Positions 1 to 6,709 of a stretch of DNA of 13,631 bases are shown here, piece by piece; positions within the stretch are counted from its first letter, which is position 1, and the number at the start of each line of letters is the position of its first letter. A program made the position numbers and the translations under genes. Source of the stretch: JAVBNW01 sp031551255 (GTDB taxonomy: Bacteria; Bacillota; Clostridia; Christensenellales; UBA1750); the NCBI GenBank assembly GCA_031551255.1, contig JAVBNW010000100.1, forward strand, positions 1 to 13,631, written 5' to 3'. Under the pieces are notes generated by a model, which was not told the DNA's origin, made no database searches, and worked only from the letters and a program-made list of their open reading frames with translations.

Positions 1-68
1 GGTTGCTTTGGTTGTTGCCTTTGCCCCGAATCGGGCGCGCCCTCTTGTCCTTGATCTCTTGGGGAGAC

Positions 69-105
69 CCGGCTCCGGCGCTATTTTAGCCCGCGCTGGA
101 GCCGG
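69..105. other. Strong hairpin downstream of the solute-binding protein gene
   Basis: Thirteen bases at 69-81 pair with 93-105 (one G-U wobble), leaving an 11-nt loop. It begins 10 nt beyond the stop codon of the minus-strand solute-binding protein gene. Neither strand has a T run directly after the stem, so it is not a textbook intrinsic terminator. It could stabilise the 3' end of the message, act as a weak terminator, or separate this gene from one further left. No gene is supported in bases 1-115. Confidence 0.4.
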
Positions 106-115
106 CCAATGGTCC

Positions 116-1819
116 TTATTGCGCGCCTATATAGTCACGGACTTCCTGCGTGATGCGATCGCCGCCCAGTTCATACCATTTCGTCACAAAGGCATCGAAG
201 GAATCGACCGGTTCGTCGCCCAGCACGATGCGCAGGATCGTCTCGCCCTCAAGCTTTTCCAGCGCCGTCCACTTCAGCTGCATCGACTCGGTTTGGCCGT
301 AGAACGCGTTGCTTTTCCAGTCGATCATATCGCTATAAGCCAGCTCCTGGCCTTCGATGCGCGCGGTGGATTCGGCCCAGTCGCCCGAGTCGGCGCGGGG
401 ATTTTCCTTGTTGCGCAGATAGGCTTCATAGGCAGTGCGGTAGCTCGGCTGCGAAAGCTTTGTGTCGTCGCCGGTGTTCACCGCGTACATCAACTCGTCG
501 TAGAAGATCTGTACGGCGTTCTCCCAATCCAGCTGTATGGAGAAGGGGTGCGCCTGGCCGCGGATGTCGTGGTTCGTCTGATCGGCGTACAGGTCGAGGT
601 CCGGCTCGGAATCGTACAGCGCGCGCATCTTAAACCACAGGTCCGGGTGATCAAACCCGGCGCTGACGACCAGCGCATTATTGAGCGGGTCCTGCGAGAA
701 GGACATAAACTTGCCCTCGTCCGTCAGCGGAGCCAAGACGGGCAGCCATACGGCCGAGGAATCGCGCGCGACGGAGTCGGCCAGCGGGCTGTAGGGCGCC
801 CACCAGGGGCCGAAGAACATGCCGCACTTGCCCGAAACCAGCAGCGCGTTCACGTCGTCGGACTTGCGGATCGCAAAGTCGTGATCGATCAGCCCGTCGG
901 CATACAGGCCCGAAATAAAGGTCAAGGCCTCTTTCATCTCCGGCAGCGTCGAGCCGTACACCGCGCCCTCCTGGGTTTCCATCCAAATGCGCGGGTACGC
1001 GCCAAAGTAGTTAAACAGCGGCGACAGGTCGTGGTGGCTGTTGTACGTGCCGGCGATCGCCCCGCCCGCGTTCGTGTTGCAGATGGCCGTGAGGCCGATC
1101 GTGCCCTCTCCGCCCGGCTTTTTATCGACGAAGGCGCGGGCGACGCTGGTAACATCTTCAAGCGTTTTAGGCATCGCAAGGCCCAGCTTCTCAAGCCAGT
1201 CCTGCCTGACCCACAACATGCTTTGCTGGCCGCCGATTTGGCAGCCGGGAAGCGCATACAGCTCATCGTAGTAGGTAACCTGCTCAAGCAGGCGGCCGTG
1301 GAACGAATCGTAGTAGCTGCGCACCCTTTCCGTCGCGAGTTGGTTGTATAAGTCCGTCATCGGGTGGATCATCTTCGCGTCCGCCAGCTGCTTGAGCGTA
1401 ATGCGGTTGCGCACGATGAAATAGTCGGGCAGGTCGTTGCTGGCGATGGACAGCGCGACCTTTTCCGCGTATACGTCCGAGGTCGCTTCCCACTTGTGCT
1501 CAAACTTAACGTTGAACGCATCTTGATAGTAATCGTAGATTCGATTGTCGCCCGCGGATTCTCCCTCGGGCCAGGGGGTGTTGATGTTGATCAGGCGGCC
1601 TACCGTAACGGTAACCGTCTCGGGATACGGATCCATCAAGCCCAATTCGGCCTCTTGGCCGGGCGTCGCCGCTGCGGATGGCGACGGGGCCGACGCGGTA
1701 GTTTGGTCCGAGGCGGGCTCATCCGTCGCGTCGTCCGGCGGCGAGGAGGGCCCTCCCGCGCTACAGCCCGTTGCGAGCAGCACCAGAACCAAAACCAGCA
1801 GTACCAGCACTCGTTTCAT
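116..1819 (-). CDS. Extracellular solute-binding lipoprotein of a carbohydrate ABC importer (LplA-like)
   Basis: Substrate-capture protein anchored to the outer face of the membrane, which would hand a sugar or oligosaccharide to an ABC permease. The 567-aa product starts with MKR, a run of Leu/Val, and a lipobox ending A16-T17-G18-C19, so C19 is the likely lipidated residue. A Ser/Pro/Ala/Thr-rich linker to about residue 55 follows. The rest resembles large (about 550 aa) family 1 binding proteins common in Paenibacillus and Clostridia. I chose the ATG at 1819, because AGGAG lies 9 nt upstream of it and only 3 nt from an in-frame GTG at 1825. It is co-oriented with the sugar-enzyme genes but separated from them by a terminator and its own candidate promoter. 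The partner permeases are not in the window; they may lie left of base 1. Ligand unknown. Family call firm, substrate only inferred from neighbours. Confidence 0.9.
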   Translation of the reverse strand: MKRVLVLLVLVLVLLATGCSAGGPSSPPDDATDEPASDQTTASAPSPSAAATPGQEAELGLMDPYPETVTVTVGRLININTPWPEGESAGDNRIYDYYQDAFNVKFEHKWEATSDVYAEKVALSIASNDLPDYFIVRNRITLKQLADAKMIHPMTDLYNQLATERVRSYYDSFHGRLLEQVTYYDELYALPGCQIGGQQSMLWVRQDWLEKLGLAMPKTLEDVTSVARAFVDKKPGGEGTIGLTAICNTNAGGAIAGTYNSHHDLSPLFNYFGAYPRIWMETQEGAVYGSTLPEMKEALTFISGLYADGLIDHDFAIRKSDDVNALLVSGKCGMFFGPWWAPYSPLADSVARDSSAVWLPVLAPLTDEGKFMSFSQDPLNNALVVSAGFDHPDLWFKMRALYDSEPDLDLYADQTNHDIRGQAHPFSIQLDWENAVQIFYDELMYAVNTGDDTKLSQPSYRTAYEAYLRNKENPRADSGDWAESTARIEGQELAYSDMIDWKSNAFYGQTESMQLKWTALEKLEGETILRIVLGDEPVDSFDAFVTKWYELGGDRITQEVRDYIGAQ

Positions 1820-2025
1820 GGACACTCTCTCCTTTTGTCGAAAGGGATCGCCCGGCGTTGCGCGGCTCGCCCCTCCTTACGTGTTATACCCATTATTTCA
1901 CGGCCAATTTTCCGCTTCAATGCAAGATTTCGCGCATCCTTTTACTTTTTATAGAACTAGCGCCGCGCAAGCGTCATATTGGGCGTTCCTGCCTGCTTAG
2001 CAGTTTATTGCGATATCTTAACCCG

Positions 2026-2054
2026 ATTATAGACAGGGCGGCAAACCTAGTAAA
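2026..2054 (-). promoter_or_regulatory. Promoter candidate for the solute-binding protein gene
   Basis: On the minus strand TTTACT (2054-2049) is followed after exactly 17 bp by a perfect TATAAT (2031-2026). It lies just past the terminator of the upstream gene, so the binding protein can be expressed separately and at a different level from the enzymes. Transcription would start near 2018, leaving about 200 nt of 5' leader. Called by eye from consensus match and position only. Confidence 0.5.
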
Positions 2055-2069
2055 CACGCCGGACGGCAC

Positions 2070-2100
2070 GAAAAGACCGGCAAGCGTTGCTCGCCGGTCT
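2070..2100 (-). terminator. Intrinsic terminator after the glycoside hydrolase gene
   Basis: On the minus strand a 12-bp stem (2100-2089 with 2085-2074, one G-U pair, 3-nt loop) is followed by TTTT. It starts 21 nt past the GH2 stop codon. A further perfect 10-bp inverted repeat, 2039-2048 with 2112-2121, encloses it. The U run is short, so termination may be incomplete and allow some read-through into the binding-protein gene. Confidence 0.65.
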
Positions 2101-2121
2101 CACCGCCGACAAGGTTTGCCG

Positions 2122-4947
2122 CTAAATCGGGCGGTAGGCGAGAGGCTCTTCGCGCCGGTCGGTCATTCGCATCACGAGCGTATCGGTATGCCCGGCGGCG
2201 AGCAGCACGTCTTTCTTGATCTTTGTGCCGGCAACCCACCCGCGCACCTTGAACGTCCACTCGCTGTTCATGCACAGGCAGACACATCCGTTGTGCGCGA
2301 CGTTGGTTTGCGCCGCGCCCTTCCCATCGCCCTCCACGCGCAACCGCACGCCGGAGGCCGCGTGGATCAGGGCGATGCGGTAGACGTTTGTCTTGGAGCA
2401 GCGGAACATGTTGGTACCCTGTTCGCCGCGCTCGCCCGCACCGTCGGTATTGCTGAAATCCTTTTCATCCAGTGCCCACGGCCAGTCCGGCCGTTCGCGC
2501 CACACCTCGCGGCCCCCGGCGCGGCGCTTCGGCGCCCATCCTTCGTTGCCGCACAGATAGTCTTCGGGGTAGTACGACCACAGGCCGTCGCGCTGCCAGG
2601 ATACCTGATCCATCGCGCGGCCCGACATATATGCGATACCCACGGCGGTTACAAAGCCCTCGGGTACCTGCTCGATCGTATAGGTGGTGGAGATTCGCCC
2701 CGTGCCGTCGATGGCGACGGAAAAGTGGGTGGTTACTCCGGCGCATATGCCGCTAATGCGTACGACAACCTCCTTGTCAGTGCGTTCGCAGCGCAAGGAA
2801 GGCATAAGCGGCGCGATCGGGCCGGGATGGCCAAGGTTGAGCATCGGGCCGCCGGTAAGCACCTCTACGCCCTTGTACACGCCCGATAGAATCTGCGCGG
2901 TGCGCTTGAAGAATTTGATGCTAAAGCCTTCGCCCTCCACCCACAAAAACGAGCGATCCTCGCGTATGCTCGGTGCAGGCCCCCGGGGCGGCAGGTAGGC
3001 CGGAGCGGGTTCGCCGAAGGTGAAACGGTACGCGTCGATCATCGAGCCGCGCCAATGTACCTTGAGCACGACCACGTCGCCGGGAGCAACCGGGCCTATC
3101 GGCAAAGATACTGCGGCCATCGTGCCCGGCGCGGCATCCGGCCCCGCAAAGGAGCCGCCGCGTCCGTTTATGCGCCAGCTGAACGTTGCTTCGCTCAGGT
3201 TTGCATGGTTGAACCGGTTTTCGATGGATAGCGCGAAATCGCCGCTCGGCAGTGGATAGCGTTTGCGGTTTTCGTTGATGTATACGGGCGAATATTCCTT
3301 CTTGACGTTCCACCATTCCGGCCGCGGGCGTTTCCAGATATCGATGATGCCCCAATTTTGGTTGAACGCTGGCCAACCGGCATAGCAACCGTCGTTGCGC
3401 ATAAACATTGTATCCTCGCTGTACCAGATCGCCCCGCCCATGTTGCGAGGCGCCGCCACCATTTGCTCAAACAGGTACTTGATCTCTTCGCCGTAAAAGT
3501 CGCGCAGGGCCGGGTCGTAGCGTAAAAGATCGGGGTTCATGTGGGTGATGTGGCAATACTCGTCGCACAGCTCGGGCTTGGCCTGCTGGCCGTGCCGGTA
3601 CGGGATCTTTTGATAGTGAACCGAGAATATATCGTATAATGGCGTCTGGTCATTGTCGGTTTCGTGTGGGTAGCTCCAGATGACGGGCCGGGTAGGGTCT
3701 TCCTGCTTTACGTAGTCGTATTGCCTGCGCATATTTGCGCCCCACACGCTCTCATTACCTAGCGACCAGATGATCACGCTTGCGTGGCTACGATCCTTCT
3801 CGATCATCGACGCAAACTGGTCCATGTAGCGCGCAGTGTATGCGTCGTCATGCTGCGTGCCTTGGCCGATGTTCTGGCAGTCGATGAAGAATACGCTCGT
3901 CTCGTCCTCGACGTACAATCCCAGCCGGTCGCACAAGTCAAGCACTTCATCGGTCTGCGGGTAGTGCGATGTTCGGATGAAGTTGACGTTCGCCTCCATC
4001 AACATGCGCAGGGATTTTTTATCGTTTTCCGCATCGGGCACTTCGCCCAGCGTAGGGTGGTCCTGGTGCCAGTTCACGCCGCGCAGCATGAGCTTATCGC
4101 CATTTAGGTACACGCCGTCGTCGTCATATTCGATCTTGCGAAAGCCGACGTGCCGCTCATAGCGCTCTACCGGGATGCCCTCGACATACAGCTCCGCCGT
4201 CAGCTCGTAAAGATGCGGGTGCTCGCCATCCCACTTAAGGGGTTGCGCTACGTCGATCGCGCAGCGGTTTTCCCCGGCGGAAAGATCGAGAACATAGTTC
4301 GAAAACAATGCCGCATCCCCACGCCTGAGTGTCAGGCGAAGCTTCGTGGAGGCCGTCGCACACGCGCACGCGGCCGTGACCGTAAGCTTTGCGTCCCGGT
4401 AGTCCGCATCAAGGTCGGTATCGGTTACAAGGCGGGTCAGGTGGGTTTCGGGTAGCGCAAACAGGCTCACGCCGCGCACCAGGCCGCGGGTGTGGTGGTA
4501 TTCGATGGCGGTGCGCCCGTCGTCCGCGGTGACGGACAGGGTGATCCATGCAGGCTGTCCGGGCGTTACGCAATCGGTGATGTCCGCATCCCAGACAGAG
4601 AATGCCCCGTGGTGCTCGCCAAGGTACCGCCCGTTCACCCACAGGCGGCGCAGCCGGTAGCCCGCCTCGGAGCGCAGGAAAATTCGGCAATTTGCGAAAT
4701 CGCTTGGAATCGAAACGAGCCGCTTGTAGGGATATTCCTCGTGCGGCACGATCGAAAATCCCTGCACGGTGAGATCTCCGGGCACGACGGCATCTCCCCA
4801 GCCGGAGGGGTCGGCCTCCCAGAAGCGTTCGGGCACGAGGGTGGTGAACTTCCAACTGCCGTTTAGGCTCACGCGCGGCGCATCCAGCCCCGGAACCCAT
4901 GTAGGGATCGGGCGGACGATGGGCCGTGGCCATACCGTATTTTGCAT
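2122..4947 (-). CDS. Glycoside hydrolase family 2 (beta-galactosidase/beta-glucuronidase type)
   Basis: Retaining beta-glycosidase expected to release a non-reducing-end sugar from an imported glycoside. It has no signal peptide, so it should be cytoplasmic. The 941-aa protein has the GH2 layout: an N-terminal sugar-binding/jelly-roll domain (about 25-165), an immunoglobulin-like domain (about 170-270), a TIM barrel (about 275-560) and C-terminal beta domains. Visible motifs are RGVNWHQDHP (289-298), NFIRTSHYP (322-330), the acid/base in WSLGNES (E399) and the likely nucleophile E463 in LCDEYCH, where most relatives have LCEYAH. LacZ is about 1020 aa, so this is somewhat shorter. GGGAGG lies 6 nt before the ATG and only 2 nt separate it from the upstream DapA-family gene, so the two are co-transcribed and probably translationally coupled. 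The family is certain; galactoside, glucuronide or another linkage cannot be decided from motifs. Confidence 0.92.
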   Translation of the reverse strand: MQNTVWPRPIVRPIPTWVPGLDAPRVSLNGSWKFTTLVPERFWEADPSGWGDAVVPGDLTVQGFSIVPHEEYPYKRLVSIPSDFANCRIFLRSEAGYRLRRLWVNGRYLGEHHGAFSVWDADITDCVTPGQPAWITLSVTADDGRTAIEYHHTRGLVRGVSLFALPETHLTRLVTDTDLDADYRDAKLTVTAACACATASTKLRLTLRRGDAALFSNYVLDLSAGENRCAIDVAQPLKWDGEHPHLYELTAELYVEGIPVERYERHVGFRKIEYDDDGVYLNGDKLMLRGVNWHQDHPTLGEVPDAENDKKSLRMLMEANVNFIRTSHYPQTDEVLDLCDRLGLYVEDETSVFFIDCQNIGQGTQHDDAYTARYMDQFASMIEKDRSHASVIIWSLGNESVWGANMRRQYDYVKQEDPTRPVIWSYPHETDNDQTPLYDIFSVHYQKIPYRHGQQAKPELCDEYCHITHMNPDLLRYDPALRDFYGEEIKYLFEQMVAAPRNMGGAIWYSEDTMFMRNDGCYAGWPAFNQNWGIIDIWKRPRPEWWNVKKEYSPVYINENRKRYPLPSGDFALSIENRFNHANLSEATFSWRINGRGGSFAGPDAAPGTMAAVSLPIGPVAPGDVVVLKVHWRGSMIDAYRFTFGEPAPAYLPPRGPAPSIREDRSFLWVEGEGFSIKFFKRTAQILSGVYKGVEVLTGGPMLNLGHPGPIAPLMPSLRCERTDKEVVVRISGICAGVTTHFSVAIDGTGRISTTYTIEQVPEGFVTAVGIAYMSGRAMDQVSWQRDGLWSYYPEDYLCGNEGWAPKRRAGGREVWRERPDWPWALDEKDFSNTDGAGERGEQGTNMFRCSKTNVYRIALIHAASGVRLRVEGDGKGAAQTNVAHNGCVCLCMNSEWTFKVRGWVAGTKIKKDVLLAAGHTDTLVMRMTDRREEPLAYRPI

Positions 4948-4949
4948 GA

Positions 4950-5867
4950 TTAACCTCCCGTATAAACCTTAAGCAGGGGCAACGTGCGCGCCCATACCCG
5001 GTCGATTTCCCGCTTGTCGCGTTGCGAAAGGCCTGTGGTGCGCCCGCGCGGCAGCGCGTGTTGCGGGCCGAGCACGCCGCGACGGATCAGCACATCGCGC
5101 ACATACAGGTGGCCGAACAGGCCTTCGAGCTGCAGCGCGGGCAAAAGGGCGTATTGAAGATCGCGAGCCTTTTCCTCCTCGCCCGCAAACAGTAGATCCC
5201 ATATGCGCTGCATTACATCGCAAAACTCGCATGCGTGGATCGTGGCGATGGCGCCGCGCTCGTAGTCGGTGGGGGAATAGAGCCCCGCCATGCCGCTCAT
5301 GACGCCGTGAAGAGAGGATGCTTTTAGGCTGGTTACCTGCTCGATGCCCTGCGGCCCCGGGATGGTCTCCTGCTTAACCCAGCTCACGCGCGGAATCGTC
5401 TCGCACAGCTCGACCACTTGTTCAGGAGTAAGGGTGATATAGGGCAGCGTTGCGTTCTGGATCATGATGGGCAGGTCGGTTGCATCCGAAAGGCTCTTAA
5501 AGTACGCCCGGATGCTCGCAAAATCGTGAGCCGCGCCGTAGGGCGCCATCGCGATGAGCATATCGGCGCCGTGCTCCTTAGCATATTCTGCAAAGCGCAC
5601 GGCCTGCGCCGTGGAAACGCCCGCGCAATTCGCGATGATCTTGACCCTTCCGGCCGCAATCTGGGCTGGCAGGCGCATCATCAGCATGCGCTCGGATTCG
5701 TCCAGCGACATAAACTCGCTCATCATCACCGGCGTGCAGATGCTTTGCGCCCCGGAGCCGATGATGAATTCGATCACGCTCTCCAGCGCACGCTCGTCGA
5801 TCCTGTCCCGCTCGTCAAAGGGGGTGACCGGAATCGCGCTGGATCCCCGGTATGGTTTTGTATCCAT
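4950..5867 (-). CDS. DapA/KDG-aldolase-family lyase (DHDPS-like), atypical substrate site
   Basis: Class I (Schiff-base) aldolase or hydro-lyase of the DapA superfamily. In this cluster it probably cleaves a 2-keto-3-deoxy sugar acid to pyruvate and an aldehyde. The 305-aa product has family length. The Schiff-base lysine is K165 in VSWVKQE and the conserved tyrosine is Y143 in LPYITL. The usual GTTGE loop, whose threonines bind the pyruvate carboxylate, is replaced by VMMSE (47-51), which argues against lysine-biosynthetic DapA and makes the substrate uncertain. I chose the ATG at 5867: GGAGG is 7 nt upstream of it, whereas the ATG at 5873 is only 1 nt from the same site. That Shine-Dalgarno directly follows the SDR stop codon (TAAGGAGG). 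The gene ends 2 nt before GH2 begins, a tight operon arrangement. Confidence 0.85.
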   Translation of the reverse strand: MDTKPYRGSSAIPVTPFDERDRIDERALESVIEFIIGSGAQSICTPVMMSEFMSLDESERMLMMRLPAQIAAGRVKIIANCAGVSTAQAVRFAEYAKEHGADMLIAMAPYGAAHDFASIRAYFKSLSDATDLPIMIQNATLPYITLTPEQVVELCETIPRVSWVKQETIPGPQGIEQVTSLKASSLHGVMSGMAGLYSPTDYERGAIATIHACEFCDVMQRIWDLLFAGEEEKARDLQYALLPALQLEGLFGHLYVRDVLIRRGVLGPQHALPRGRTTGLSQRDKREIDRVWARTLPLLKVYTGG

Positions 5868-5879
5868 AGGCATGCCTCC

Positions 5880-6638
5880 TTACAGTCCGTATGACGCTGG
5901 ATCGGAAGACAAAAGCGTCGCCCCGCCGTCCATCATAAGGCAGGCGCCCGTAATGGATTGCCCTGCCGGGCCTGCCAGCAGCGCGATCACATCGCCGATT
6001 TCGTCGGGCTCCACCCAGCGCTTGAGCGGTATGGAGGAAAATGTGCGCTCCATCGGGCCCATGCGCGCCTCGCCGGTGTTGATCCAGCCCGGCGCGAGCG
6101 CGTTGACGCGGATGCCGTGACGCGCAAGCTCGATCGCCGCGTGCCTTGCCAGCTTTACCAGCGCCGCCTTGAGCGAGCCGTAGACCGAGCAACCGCCAAA
6201 CTGCGCGAAGTAATTGTTCGACGTGATGATGACGATTGCGCCGCGTATGCCCAGGCGGGCCATGAAGCGGGCGGCGCGCTGCACCGCGAAGTACGCGCCC
6301 TTCATATTGACGCCGCAAACCTGATCAAACAGCGCCTCATCCGTATCCAAAAAGGGCGCGGCGAGCGTGATGCCCGCGTTGTTGACGTATACATCCAGGC
6401 GGTCAAAATCCTGCTCAAACCGGTCGAACATGGCCTCCAGTTGATCGTGCCGCATCAGATCGGCGTGGTAGGCGCGCGCCTTGCGCCCCATCGCCTCGAT
6501 CTGGCGGACGGTCTCCATCGCCCGATCCTCGCTACCGCTGTAGTGGACGGCTACGTCATACCCGGCCCGCGCCAGATACAGCGCCAGATGGCGCCCAAGC
6601 CCCGAGCCGGAACCGGTTACGAACGCAACTTTTTGCAT
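5880..6638 (-). CDS. Short-chain dehydrogenase/reductase (SDR), probable sugar dehydrogenase
   Basis: Classical SDR oxidoreductase using NAD(P), probably acting on a sugar or sugar acid in this pathway. The 252-aa product shows the cofactor motif TGSGSGLG (8-15), NNAG (86-89), N111, and the catalytic S140, Y153 and K157 (YGSLK). The region after strand beta-2 (VHYSGS, 31-36) has no acidic residue where NAD-specific SDRs usually carry Asp, so NADP use is possible. I chose the ATG at 6638: AAAGGAGG sits 6 nt upstream, while the ATG at 6644 abuts the Shine-Dalgarno and the one at 6656 precedes it. It lies between the enolase-family and DapA-family genes, so it may oxidise an aldose to a lactone or act on a keto intermediate. 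The family resembles glucose 1-dehydrogenase and FabG-like proteins; the substrate is not determinable. Confidence 0.88.
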   Translation of the reverse strand: MQKVAFVTGSGSGLGRHLALYLARAGYDVAVHYSGSEDRAMETVRQIEAMGRKARAYHADLMRHDQLEAMFDRFEQDFDRLDVYVNNAGITLAAPFLDTDEALFDQVCGVNMKGAYFAVQRAARFMARLGIRGAIVIITSNNYFAQFGGCSVYGSLKAALVKLARHAAIELARHGIRVNALAPGWINTGEARMGPMERTFSSIPLKRWVEPDEIGDVIALLAGPAGQSITGACLMMDGGATLLSSDPASYGL

Positions 6639-6709
6639 GTTCATCCTCCTTTGCATATGACCCTATTGCGGCAAACCCGCGCGTCACGGCGGGTCGCCCT
6701 TGCGCCCGA
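6639..6709 (-). other. 71-nt intercistronic gap with small hairpin
   Basis: The gap between the enolase-family gene and the SDR gene is the longest inside this operon. It contains a short GC-rich stem (6675-6680 with 6689-6694, 8-nt loop). Only a minimal T run follows on the minus strand, so a full terminator is unlikely. It may be an RNA processing or stability element that makes the first gene more abundant than the rest. Confidence 0.3.

Larger units (their letters stand above)
1820..2121. other. 302-bp intergenic region: terminator, promoter, long leader
   Basis: No coding region is supported here. Read on the minus strand it holds, in order, an intrinsic terminator for the glycoside hydrolase operon (2070-2100), a promoter candidate (2026-2054), and about 200 nt of untranslated leader before the solute-binding protein. 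The leader includes a short palindrome, ctgct-t-agcag at 1993-2003, and a second weaker promoter-like pair, TTGAAG (1920-1915) and AATAAT (1897-1892) with 17-bp spacing. I recognise no known riboswitch core in the leader by eye. Confidence 0.6.

Noticed and set aside
8..1351. 447-codon plus-strand open frame opposite the solute-binding protein
   Set aside because: Antisense shadow of a clear lipoprotein gene with lipobox and Shine-Dalgarno; no recognisable domain in the plus-strand product.
1892..1920. Second promoter TTGAAG-17-AATAAT before the solute-binding protein
   Set aside because: Weaker consensus than the TATAAT promoter at 2026-2054; kept only as an alternative.
1771..2889. 372-codon plus-strand open frame spanning the spacer and the GH2 3' end
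   Set aside because: It crosses a terminator and a promoter and lies antisense to GH2; no start signal and no domain.
4950..5867. Naming the DapA-family gene dapA for lysine synthesis
   Set aside because: The GTTGE motif is missing and the gene is embedded in a sugar-use operon.
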